The notes beneath the pieces are model-generated. The model was given only the letters and a program-made list of their open reading frames with translations. It was not told the DNA's origin and made no database searches. The position numbers and the translations under genes were made by a program. A stretch of DNA of 61,101 nt, taken from contig JACDBB010000217.1 in assembly GCA_013695145.1 (NCBI GenBank), forward strand, positions 1 through 61,101, given 5' to 3'. Position 1 is the stretch's first letter. The number at the start of each line of letters is the position of its first letter. This document shows positions 41,309 through 48,999 of this stretch, piece by piece. Origin of the DNA: Euzebyales bacterium. Its GTDB lineage: Bacteria; Actinomycetota; Nitriliruptoria; Euzebyales; Egibacteraceae.

Positions 41309-41980
41309 ATGTCCGTCTCCGCCCGCCTGCGCGCCGCCGCCGCTGACGAGTGGAGCGCGGCCACGGATCATCCGTTCGTGGACGGCATCCGGCGCGGGAC
41401 CCTCGCGCGGGAGACCTTCGCGTACTACCTGGCGCAGGACTACGTGTTCCTCGTCGGCTACTGCCGGGTGTTCGGGCTGGCGGCCGCAAAGGCGCCCGAC
41501 CTGGCGACCATGGAGCTGTTCGCCACGCTGCTGCACACCACGCTGCACACCGAGATGGAGCTGCACCGCGAGGTCTCCGGGCGCTACGGCGTGTCAGCCG
41601 ACGATCTCGAGGCGACGGCGCCGTCGCCGACCACCCAGGCCTACGTCGACCACCTGCTGGCGACCGCCGCGCTGGGCGGGCTCGACGCCATCGCGGTCAG
41701 CCTGCTGCCGTGCCAGCTGGGTTACGCAGAGGTCGGCAAGACGCTGGCGGACGAGGGCGCCGACCGCGACGCCAACCCTTACCGCGACTGGATCCGCACC
41801 TACGCCGACCCGGGGTTCCAGCAGCTCGCCGCCACGGTCGCCGATCTGGTGGACCGCACCGCCCGCGACGCCGACGGACAGCGGATGGCGCGGCTGCAGC
41901 AGACGTTCGTCACCTCCTGCCGGTACGAGCGGGCGTTCTGGGACGCGGCCTGGGACCAGCAGCGGTGGCCGCACGCGTGA
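41309..41980 (+). CDS. tenA: TenA-family thiaminase II / thiamine-pyrimidine salvage
   Basis: 223-residue helical protein. HPFVDGIRRGTLARETFAYYLAQDYVFLVGYCRVFGLAAAKAP and LLPCQLGYAEVG match the TenA core, including the active-site Cys in LPC and the YER-type end (SCRYERAFWDAAW). TenA hydrolyses aminopyrimidine breakdown products of thiamine for reuse. It follows prfC by 22 nt and may be co-transcribed. No thi genes or TPP riboswitch nearby. Confidence 0.9.
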   Translation: MSVSARLRAAAADEWSAATDHPFVDGIRRGTLARETFAYYLAQDYVFLVGYCRVFGLAAAKAPDLATMELFATLLHTTLHTEMELHREVSGRYGVSADDLEATAPSPTTQAYVDHLLATAALGGLDAIAVSLLPCQLGYAEVGKTLADEGADRDANPYRDWIRTYADPGFQQLAATVADLVDRTARDADGQRMARLQQTFVTSCRYERAFWDAAWDQQRWPHA

Positions 41981-42020
41981 CGACGACCGGCCGGCGCCCG
42001 CGCCCTCTCAGAATCTGGGG

Positions 42021-42061
42021 GGCCATCGCTGCGCGATAGCTCGGGCGCATTCACGTGTCAG
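42021..42061 (+). repeat. GGCCATCGC hairpin repeat, copy 3
   Basis: GGCCATCGC-TGC-GCGAT arms (one arm end changed) followed directly by GCTCGGGCGCATTCACGTGTC, the same tail as copy 1 but lacking its 32-bp middle block. It fills the gap between convergent tenA and glpX and touches the glpX stop. Confidence 0.65.
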
Positions 42062-43056
42062 TCGAAATCGATCGACGAGTACTCCATCAGCTTGTCGAAT
42101 GTGTGGCGCGCCCTGACCCAGCGGACGGTGCCCGACTTGCCACGCATCACCAGCGAGTCGGTGGTGGCGCCACGTCCGGAGTACTCCACGCCGTCGAGGA
42201 GATCGCCAGGCGTGATGCCGGTGCACACGAAGAAGGTGTCGCCGCTGGACACCAGCACTTCGGTGGTGAGCGGCTCGGCGAGGTCGTAGCCCTGGTCGCG
42301 CGCGCGTGCGGCCTCGTCGTCGCTGCGCGCCCACAGGCGGCCGAGCATCTCCCCGCCCAGCGCCCGCGCCGCGCACGCGGTGATGACGCCCTCCGGGGTC
42401 CCGCCGATCCCGAGCAGGACGTCGACAGGCTTGTCGGGCTGCAGCGCCAGCAGGCCCGCGGCGACGTCGCCGTCCATGATCAGCCGCAGCCGGGCGCCGG
42501 TGGCGCGCACCTCGGCGAACAGCTCCTCGTGACGCGGCCGGTCAAGCATGATGACCGCCAGGTCGTCCACGTCCTTGCCCTTGGCCGTCGCGATCCGGTT
42601 CAGGTTCTCCTTGACGGTGGCGTCGATGTCGACCACGCCCAGCGCGTCGGCGCCCACGATCCACTTCATCATGTACAGCATCGGCCCCGGGTCGAACATC
42701 GTGCCGCGCGGTGACATGGCGATGACCGCGAGCGAACCCGGTCGGCCCTGCGCCAGCAGACGGGTGCCGTCGATGGGGTCCACGGCGATGTCGACCTCGG
42801 GCGGGTTCCCGGTGCCGAGCTGCTCGCCGTTGTATAGCATCGGCGCCTCGTCCTTCTCGCCCTCGCCGATGACGACGACCCCGTCCATCTCCACCTGGGA
42901 GAGCATCAGGCGCATCGCGTCCACCGCGGCCTGGTCGCCGGACTCCTTCTGGTTGCGGCCCATCCACCTGCCCGCGGCCAAGGCGGCGGCCTCGGTGGCG
43001 CGGACGAGCTCCAGCGCGAGGTTGCGGTCTGGCTGCTGGGGACTGCGGGCGATCAT
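42058..43056 (-). CDS. glpX: class II fructose-1,6-bisphosphatase
   Basis: 332-residue gluconeogenic enzyme. GDQAAVDAMRLMLSQVEMDGVVVIGEGEKDEAPM and DIAVDPIDGTRLLAQGRPGSLAVIAM hold the metal ligands; MDGDVAAGL and GIGGTPEGVITACAARALGGEM are further family blocks. The ATG at 43056 was preferred to a GTG two codons earlier because GAGGTG lies just before it. It is the usual FBPase of actinobacteria. Confidence 0.95.
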   Translation of the reverse strand: MIARSPQQPDRNLALELVRATEAAALAAGRWMGRNQKESGDQAAVDAMRLMLSQVEMDGVVVIGEGEKDEAPMLYNGEQLGTGNPPEVDIAVDPIDGTRLLAQGRPGSLAVIAMSPRGTMFDPGPMLYMMKWIVGADALGVVDIDATVKENLNRIATAKGKDVDDLAVIMLDRPRHEELFAEVRATGARLRLIMDGDVAAGLLALQPDKPVDVLLGIGGTPEGVITACAARALGGEMLGRLWARSDDEAARARDQGYDLAEPLTTEVLVSSGDTFFVCTGITPGDLLDGVEYSGRGATTDSLVMRGKSGTVRWVRARHTFDKLMEYSSIDFD

Positions 43057-43155
43057 GGTCACCTCGAGGTCATGGCGGGCCGTGCGCGCCCGGCGATCCT
43101 ACGCCGCCGGTTCCGGCTCGACCGCGCGATCCTCCTCACCACCGTGGGCGCAGCG

Positions 43156-44439
43156 TCAGCCGTAGCCGATCCAGCCGACCTCAGCGTCCTCGTCGGTGGC
43201 CAGCACGGTCCGCTCGTCAGGGATCTGGGGCAGCTCGTTGTCCATGTAGCTGGCCACGGCCGACTCGACACCGATGTCGGTGCCGTGGCGCTCCGACAGG
43301 AACCACTTGTGCTCGATCACCTCGTGGAACACCTCGACCGGCTCGAGCTTCGCGCCGAGCGGCTCGGGGATCGCGGCCACCGTGGGCTCGAAGATATCGG
43401 TCAGCCAGCGGTACGCGGCGACCTGTTCGGGAACGGGTCGGCCAGCCTCGCGCTCGAGCGCCAGCCGGAAGTTGGCCAGGTCGTTGAGCAGGCTGCGGGC
43501 TTGGTTCTCCTGCGCGTCCAGGCCCGTCAGCGACAGCAGCCGCCTGCGGTGGAACCCCTGCTCGGTGACACATGTGCGCAGGATCAGCTGCTCGCCCGAC
43601 TCGGTGGTGGCCACCTCGACCTCGTCGACGTCGAAGCCCAGCTCGTTGAGCCGGCGGATGCGGGCCTCGATCTTGTGGCGCTCGTCGGGTGAGATCACCT
43701 CCTCGCTGTTGAGCTCGGCCCACAGGCGCTCGTAGCGCAGCCGCAGGTCGGCCGCGGTCTCCACCGGATCGGGGTCGCGCGCCAGGTCCAGCTCGGACTG
43801 CACGTCCATCAGACCGCCGACCACGTTGAGCTCGGTGACCTCTAGGTCGGTCGCGCGCTGGCCATCCGTCAGCTGGGCGTGCCACTCGCCGGTCTCCATG
43901 TCCACCAGGTAGGCCGCGAGCGCCCCTGCGTCACGACGGAACAGGGTGTTGGACAGCGAGCAGTCGCCCCAGTAGAAGCCGGCCAGGTGGAGGCGGACGA
44001 GCAGCATCGCGAGCGCGTCCAGCAGCCGGGAGGACAGGCCGCGCACGTCCGGGCCCGTGGCGGGGCGCCGGTGGATGAACAGCAGCCGGTACGGCAGCGA
44101 GTAGTCGAGGTAGCGGGTGATCAGGACGTCGTCGAGATCCTCGCCGCGGTTCGCGACACCGACGGCCTCGACGACGGGCAGCGCCTCCTCGGACATGTGG
44201 CGCAGCAGGCGGTACTCGCGCTCGGCCACGCGCGGCGGCAGCTCCTTCAACGCGTACAGCCGGCCGTCGTAGTCGACGAACTTCACGACGTGACGGTGCA
44301 CGCCGCGAGCGACCTCGACGAGGCGGTCGGTGGCCGGCTCGCCATCCCACGTCCCGAGCGGTCGGTGCCAGGGCAGGTCGAGGAAGTCCGGGTGCCCCGG
44401 ACGTGCGAGGATGCGCAGGCCACCGCGGTTGGGGCTCAC
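43156..44439 (-). CDS. DUF4032 protein with kinase-like N-lobe
   Basis: 427 residues. The first 240 resemble a lipopolysaccharide-kinase-like fold: HRHVVKFVDYDGRLYALKELPPRVAEREYRLLRHM, LLVRLHLAGFYWGDCSLSNTLFRRDAGALAAYLVDMETGEW (catalytic loop with Asp and Asn, then a DxE metal motif). The C-terminal half is the DUF4032 region (EVFHEVIEHKWFLSERHGTDIGVE). The function is unknown. GTG at 44439 lies exactly 7 nt after TAGCGT, hence leaderless. It is divergent from phoU and the PHO-box-like site lies in the -35 region of its promoter, suggesting phosphate control. Confidence 0.85.
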   Translation of the reverse strand: MSPNRGGLRILARPGHPDFLDLPWHRPLGTWDGEPATDRLVEVARGVHRHVVKFVDYDGRLYALKELPPRVAEREYRLLRHMSEEALPVVEAVGVANRGEDLDDVLITRYLDYSLPYRLLFIHRRPATGPDVRGLSSRLLDALAMLLVRLHLAGFYWGDCSLSNTLFRRDAGALAAYLVDMETGEWHAQLTDGQRATDLEVTELNVVGGLMDVQSELDLARDPDPVETAADLRLRYERLWAELNSEEVISPDERHKIEARIRRLNELGFDVDEVEVATTESGEQLILRTCVTEQGFHRRRLLSLTGLDAQENQARSLLNDLANFRLALEREAGRPVPEQVAAYRWLTDIFEPTVAAIPEPLGAKLEPVEVFHEVIEHKWFLSERHGTDIGVESAVASYMDNELPQIPDERTVLATDEDAEVGWIGYG

Positions 44440-44446
44440 GGGCGGC

Positions 44447-44452
44447 ACGCTA
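44447..44452 (-). promoter_or_regulatory. -10 box TAGCGT of the DUF4032 gene
   Basis: Ends 7 nt before the GTG start. Confidence 0.5.
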
Positions 44453-44466
44453 CTGCCGGAAGGGTC

Positions 44467-44488
44467 GTTCACCCAACGTTCATGGGTC
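44467..44488 (+). promoter_or_regulatory. PHO-box-like direct repeat upstream of phoU 2
   Basis: GTTCACCCAAC followed by GTTCATGGGTC, two exact-register 11-bp units, in the divergent region of DUF4032 and phoU 2. Confidence 0.65.
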
Positions 44489-44551
44489 CGGCGCACGGGG
44501 GACACCGCAGGACGAGCGGCACGCTGACCCAACGACGACACTGGACTGCAC

Positions 44552-45262
44552 ATGACGGACCGACGCGACCCTCTCGAATGGCTCGAGGTGGAGCGCCGCC
44601 AGCCGGGCGGCTCCCGGGTGGCGTTCCAGCAGCAGCTCGAGGACTGCAACGAGATGCTCGTGACGTCGGGCGACATGGTGGCGACGCAGATCAACCCTGT
44701 CACCCGCGCGTTCCTCGAGGCCGACCAGCACCGGGCACAAGAGTGGGTCGACACCTCCGACAGGGTCGAGGCCATCTGCCGCGACCTGGAGGAGGCCTGT
44801 TACCTGGTCCTGGCTCGGCAGAGCCCTGTGGCGGGCGACCTGCGGCGGGTCGTGGCGACGCTGCGCTGCGTGGCCGACGTCAGCCGCTCGTCCAACCTGC
44901 TGACCCACGTCGCCCAGTCGCTGACGTGGGTGCACCCGCCCTCGTTCGACGCCGACGTGCGCGGGACGATCGCCCAGCTCGGAGAGGCGTCCGCGACCAT
45001 CTTCCACGCCGCGGTGGCGGCGTGGCGTGACCACGACGCCCTCGCGGCCGTCGAGCTGCAGCGCACGGACGACGAGGTCGACCTGCTGCAGAAGGTGCTT
45101 CTCACAGAGATCTACACCGGGCGGACCTCCGTGGAGGAGTCAGTCAGCCTCGCGCTGCTGGCGCGCTACTACGAGCGCATCGCGGATCACGCGGTGGAGA
45201 TGGCCCGCGAGGTGACCTACTTCCTGACCGGTGACCGCGTCACCGACGGCGCAGGCGCCTGA
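44552..45262 (+). CDS. phoU: PhoU phosphate signalling protein 2
   Basis: 236 residues; PhoU fold with a longer N-terminus (WLEVERRQPGGSRVAF). The second repeat ends LLARYYERIADHAVEMAREVTYFLTGD, the metal motif of PhoU; the first repeat motif is degenerate (LRCVADVSRSSNLLTHVAQSL). Two phoU genes 13 kb apart is as in mycobacteria (PhoY1/PhoY2). It lies next to a PHO-box-like site. Confidence 0.9.
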   Translation: MTDRRDPLEWLEVERRQPGGSRVAFQQQLEDCNEMLVTSGDMVATQINPVTRAFLEADQHRAQEWVDTSDRVEAICRDLEEACYLVLARQSPVAGDLRRVVATLRCVADVSRSSNLLTHVAQSLTWVHPPSFDADVRGTIAQLGEASATIFHAAVAAWRDHDALAAVELQRTDDEVDLLQKVLLTEIYTGRTSVEESVSLALLARYYERIADHAVEMAREVTYFLTGDRVTDGAGA

Positions 45263-45280
45263 CGAAAGCGAGCTGAGGCC

Positions 45281-45440
45281 GCAGGAATCCCGACAAGGTG
45301 TCGCCCTGACCCCGCCGAGCGCAGGAATCCCGACAACGTGTCGCCCTGACCCCGCCGAGCGCAGGAATCTCGACAACGTGTCGTCCATGCGGCTGTCGGG
45401 CCGCAGAACGCTCGACACCTTGTCGCCCCGACGTTCCCGC
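45281..45440 (+). repeat. 40-bp tandem palindromic repeat, four units
   Basis: Units start at 45281, 45321, 45361 and about 45402. Units 1 and 2 differ by one base; units 3 and 4 diverge after the palindrome. Each holds GCAGGAAT-CGACA-GTGTCG. The palindromes vary in their centre but keep CGACA/TGTCG. The array fills the gap between the convergent ends of phoU and phoH2 and may terminate both. The same family is found inverted at 1552-1604. Confidence 0.8.
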
Positions 45441-45456
45441 GTCCGGCGTCAGCCGG

Positions 45457-46794
45457 TCAGAACGTGGTGGCCGCGAGCTCCGCCAGCGGCGAGCGCACGC
45501 CCTTGGCCATGGTCACGTGGCCGAACAGATGCGAGCCCTTGAGCTTCTCGATGAGCGCGGCCATCCCGCCGTAAGGCGAGATGTAGGGGTTGTCGACCTG
45601 CGACAGGTCGCCGCAGAACACGAGTTTCGAGCCCGCCGCCATGCGTGTCAGGATGACCTTCAAGGTGGGCAGCTCGAGGTTCTGCGCCTCGTCGACGATC
45701 ACGTATTCGTCGGTGATCGAGCGCCCGCGCAGGTAGGTGATGGCCGCCATCTCCAGCTGTCCGCGCTCCAGCAGCGCGTCGACGCAGGTCTGGACGTGGC
45801 GCGGGTCGCCGCCGAAGGAACCGTCCTCGTCGCGGCGGAACAGCGAGTAGAGGTTGTCGTGTACGGCCGCCATCCACGGTTGCAGCTTCTCGTCGAGGTC
45901 TCCCGGCAGGTACCCGACCTCCTGCCTGCCGACCGCGACGAGCGGCCGGTACACCGACAGGCGCCGGAACGCGCGCGCCTCCATCACGAGCTCCAACCCG
46001 GCGGCCAGCGCGAGGAACGTCTTGCCGGTCCCCGCCATGCCCATCAGGGACACGCAACCGACGCCGGGGTCGGTCAAGAGGTCCAGCGCGAAGGTCTGGC
46101 GAACGTCCCGCGGGCTCACGCCGAACGCCCGCGAGTTGCCGCAGACCCGCTGCACGGTGACCGCCTCGTCGGTGACGTCGACCACCCGCGCGAGGCCGCT
46201 GGCCGACTGCCCGGAGCGCAGCACCATGCACTGGTTCACCCAGGAGTCCTCGGCGGTGTGTCCGTGCCGCAGCTGAGCTTTGCCGTCCCGGTGCAGTACG
46301 TCCAGCGTGCCCTGGTCGACGTCGAGCTCGGCGATCCCCGTGTACCGCTCATCGACGTGGACGGTGTCGGCGCGGTAGTCCTCGACCATCGCACCCAGCT
46401 GGCTGCCCTTGATCCGCAGGGACGTGTCCTTGGTGACCAGCGTGCCGCCGAGCGCGAGAGCCACCGCGAGGATCCGATGATCCGGTTTGGTGGGGTCGAG
46501 GTAGCGCGGCAGCTGCGTGTCGACGTGGTTGCCCTCGATGCGCAGCGACCCGCCGCCCGGCAGGGCCACCGCCTCCCGCAGACCGGAGCCCGAGCGCTCA
46601 CGGAGCTCCTCGATCATGCGCAAGGCGGTGCGGGCGTTGCGCCCGACCTCGTCCATGCGGGTCTTGTTCTTGTCGAGCTCCTCCACGACGACCAGCGGCA
46701 GCACGACCTCGTGCTCGTCGAACCGGTAGGGCGCCCTCGGGTCCGCCAGCAGCACGCAGGTGTCCAGGACGTAGGTGACGGTGCTGGTCGGCAT
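45457..46794 (-). CDS. phoH2: PhoH2: PIN nuclease fused to PhoH ATPase
   Basis: 445 residues. PIN domain (1-140): YVLDTCVLLADPRA, VVVEELDKNK and DHRILAVALAL with LVTKDTSLRIKG supply the acidic site. PhoH domain (from about 235): Walker A SLMGMAGTGKT, RPLVAVGRQEVGYLPGDLDEKL, VIVDEAQNLELPTLKVILTR and CGDLSQVD. In mycobacteria such proteins are ATP-dependent RNA helicases and sequence-specific ribonucleases paired with a small PhoAT antitoxin; no such partner ORF is evident here. It is near phoU but the link to phosphate is uncertain. Confidence 0.93.
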   Translation of the reverse strand: MPTSTVTYVLDTCVLLADPRAPYRFDEHEVVLPLVVVEELDKNKTRMDEVGRNARTALRMIEELRERSGSGLREAVALPGGGSLRIEGNHVDTQLPRYLDPTKPDHRILAVALALGGTLVTKDTSLRIKGSQLGAMVEDYRADTVHVDERYTGIAELDVDQGTLDVLHRDGKAQLRHGHTAEDSWVNQCMVLRSGQSASGLARVVDVTDEAVTVQRVCGNSRAFGVSPRDVRQTFALDLLTDPGVGCVSLMGMAGTGKTFLALAAGLELVMEARAFRRLSVYRPLVAVGRQEVGYLPGDLDEKLQPWMAAVHDNLYSLFRRDEDGSFGGDPRHVQTCVDALLERGQLEMAAITYLRGRSITDEYVIVDEAQNLELPTLKVILTRMAAGSKLVFCGDLSQVDNPYISPYGGMAALIEKLKGSHLFGHVTMAKGVRSPLAELAATTF

Positions 46795-46869
46795 GGGCTT
46801 CTCCTCGTGGTCGGGTGGCGGTCCGGGCTTGGTCGGATGGGCTTGGTCGGATCGGGGCGGCGGCTCCCG

Positions 46870-47424
46870 TCAGATCTCGGGTGGACCGCTGACCACGGCG
46901 TCCACGCAGCGGTCACCGTCGAAGGTGAGGGTGAAGCGGCCGCCCTTGCGGCAGCGGACGTCGGCGAGGTCGAGGCCGTCACGGCCGACGAGGGCGGCCA
47001 TGGCCGCGGGGATCACGTCCCCGTGCGAGCACGCGACCACGCGCTGGCCGGCATGGACTGCGACCAGCTCGTCCAGCAGCCGGAGCGTGCGTCCCGCCAG
47101 CCACGCGGCCGCCACCCACGGGTCGCCGCCGTCGAGGACGGGCAGGGTTGCGGCCTCGGCGAGGCCCTCCGCCGCCGCGATCTTCAGCCCTGTCGCCTCC
47201 GCCAGCGGCTCGATCGTCTGGGCGCAGCGGACGGCAGGGCTCGCGTGCAGAGCCGCGATCGGCGCTCCCCTGGCGAGCTGCTCGGCGATCGCCCGGGCTT
47301 GGGCGCGTCCGGCGGCGTCGAGCGGACGCTCGACGTCGGGACGGTCGGTCCACTCAGCCCGCGCGGCAGCCGACGCGTGCCGGACCAGCTCCACCGTGGT
47401 GACCGTCGTGTTCCTGGTCTGCAC
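46870..47424 (-). CDS. histidine phosphatase family protein (SixA-like)
   Basis: 184 residues. Phospho-His motif VELVRHASA, ALHASPAVRCAQTIEPLAEATG and the second catalytic His in VVACSHGDVIPAAM define the phosphoglycerate mutase/SixA superfamily. Substrate unknown. The start is GTG at 47424, with GAAGG upstream. 75 nt separate it from phoH2. Confidence 0.87.
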   Translation of the reverse strand: MQTRNTTVTTVELVRHASAAARAEWTDRPDVERPLDAAGRAQARAIAEQLARGAPIAALHASPAVRCAQTIEPLAEATGLKIAAAEGLAEAATLPVLDGGDPWVAAAWLAGRTLRLLDELVAVHAGQRVVACSHGDVIPAAMAALVGRDGLDLADVRCRKGGRFTLTFDGDRCVDAVVSGPPEI

Positions 47425-47565
47425 GCCGTGCCTTCGTTGTTTGTCCGCCTTGCGGGGGACGGTGTCACCGAAGCCTGCGACGCCACGATAACCGGCAGGA
47501 CCCCCGGATCCGTGGAACCAGGTGACGTCCGCCTGAAGTCGGGGTGAAGTCCTGCGCCAGGCCCG

Positions 47566-48129
47566 CTAGGCCGCCCAACGCGTGTGGTCGGGAAACAGGT
47601 CCCGCAAGGTGGGGTTGGCCCGGTCCGCCTCCGACAGGACCGGATCGTCCACCGGCCAGTCGACGCCGAGGTCGGGATCGTCCCATGCCACCGACCGCTT
47701 GTCGATGCCGGGCCGCCAGTAGTCGGTGACGTCGTACAGGTAGTCGACAGGACCGTCCCCGAACGTGCAGAAGCTGTTGGCCAGCCCATGGGAGATGAAC
47801 AACCTGATCCGCTCCCCCGCCGGCGGGTCGCCCAGCGTGAAGGCGCGGGCCTCCCCGAAGGTGTGGGAGTCGGGACGGATGTCGGCGATCGCCGCCATCG
47901 CGGTGCCGCGGACCACGTAGACGAGCTTGTCCCACGGCTCGGCGTGGAAGCCGCGCAGCGCCCCCGGCACGGACTGCGAGTGGTTGCCCTGGCGGAGCAC
48001 CGGCTCCCGTCCGAGCGCCTCGGTGAGCTCACGCACCTGGTAGGTCTGGCGGAAGAAGCCGCGCTCGTCCTGCTCGGTGTTCCAGCGGACGACGAGCAGG
48101 CCTTCGATGTCGGTCGCTTCGACGGGCAC
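47566..48129 (-). CDS. dTDP-4-dehydrorhamnose 3,5-epimerase-like protein
   Basis: 187-residue cupin. DERGFFRQTYQ, QGNHSQSVPGALRGFHAEPWDKLVYVVRG (catalytic His in RGFH), FISHGLANSFCTF and the C-terminal Tyr/Trp region DVTDYW match RmlC. No rmlA, B or D genes are near, so the sugar could differ. GTG at 48129; TAGGAC lies 4 nt before it, too close for a usual leaderless promoter. Confidence 0.85.
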   Translation of the reverse strand: MPVEATDIEGLLVVRWNTEQDERGFFRQTYQVRELTEALGREPVLRQGNHSQSVPGALRGFHAEPWDKLVYVVRGTAMAAIADIRPDSHTFGEARAFTLGDPPAGERIRLFISHGLANSFCTFGDGPVDYLYDVTDYWRPGIDKRSVAWDDPDLGVDWPVDDPVLSEADRANPTLRDLFPDHTRWAA

Positions 48130-48152
48130 GGCGGTCCTAATGATCGCGGGGG

Positions 48153-48929
48153 TCAGCGTCCGAAGCGGCGCTGGCGCGACGCGAAGTCACGCAGCGCGCG
48201 CAGGAAGTCGGTCTTGCGGAACTCAGGCCAGTACGGGTCGCAGAAGTAGAACTCGGAGTGCGCCGACTGCCACATCAAGAAGCCCGACATCCGGATCTCG
48301 CCCGACGTGCGGATGATGAGGTCGGGGTCGGGCATCCCCGTGGTGTACAGGTGCTCGCCGATCGCCTCGGGCGACAGCTCCTCCATCACCCGCTCCAGGC
48401 TGTGACCCTGCTCGGCGGCCGTGGCCAAGAGCCGGCGCAGCGCGTCGGTGATCTCCTCGCGGCCGCCGTAGCCGACCGCCACCTGGACGTGGAACTCGTC
48501 ACGGTCGGCGGTGGCCTCCTCGGCCTCCTTCAGCCGCTGGCGGAGCTCGTCGGGAAGGACGTCCAGGGCGCCCATGCAGGTCACCCGCAGGCCGCGCTCG
48601 ACGTTGCGGGGGTCGTGGGCGATCCGCTCGACGGTCTCGGCGATGATCTCGCAGAGGCTGCCGACCTCCCTGGCGTCCCGCTGGAGGTTCTCGGTCGACA
48701 GCAGGAAGAGCGTCACGTACGGGATCGACAGCTCGTGGCACCAGTCGAGCAGCTCGTAGATCTTCTCCCCGCCGACTCGGTAGCCCTCGGCGACGTCCTC
48801 GTGACCCATGGCGCGCGCGTACCGCCGGTTGCCGTCGGCGAGCACCGCGACGTGACGCGGCAGCGCGGAGTCCCGCAGGTCCGACGCCAGCCGCCGCTCG
48901 TAGAGTCGGTAGACCAGATCGCGCACCAT
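48153..48929 (-). CDS. cis-prenyl (undecaprenyl-type) diphosphate synthase
   Basis: 258 residues. The FPP/IPP-binding DGNRRYARAMGHEDVAEGYRVGGEKI contains the catalytic Asp; TLFLLSTENLQRD, LIIRTSGEIRMSGFLMWQSAHSEFYF are the other conserved regions. The length and sequence suit the shorter-chain Z-FPP/decaprenyl synthases of actinobacteria; chain length is not readable. ATG at 48929 lies 9 nt after TACCAT. It consumes IPP from the IspH pathway. Confidence 0.92.
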   Translation of the reverse strand: MVRDLVYRLYERRLASDLRDSALPRHVAVLADGNRRYARAMGHEDVAEGYRVGGEKIYELLDWCHELSIPYVTLFLLSTENLQRDAREVGSLCEIIAETVERIAHDPRNVERGLRVTCMGALDVLPDELRQRLKEAEEATADRDEFHVQVAVGYGGREEITDALRRLLATAAEQGHSLERVMEELSPEAIGEHLYTTGMPDPDLIIRTSGEIRMSGFLMWQSAHSEFYFCDPYWPEFRKTDFLRALRDFASRQRRFGR

Positions 48930-48938
48930 GGCGGGATC

Positions 48939-48944
48939 ATGGTA
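48939..48944 (-). promoter_or_regulatory. -10 box TACCAT of the cis-prenyltransferase
   Basis: Ends 9 nt before the ATG; nearly leaderless layout. Confidence 0.4.
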
Positions 48945-48999
48945 ACCGTGGACGCCACGGCGCAGAGTGGACATCCGGTCACCGTCCGCGATCAGCGCC

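Noticed and set aside
41981-42057. TPP riboswitch near tenA
   Set aside because: The gap before tenA is only 22 nt and the sequence after it is the dispersed hairpin repeat; no TPP aptamer motifs.
45281-45440. CRISPR array
   Set aside because: Repeats are contiguous 40-bp units without unique spacers, and no cas genes are nearby.
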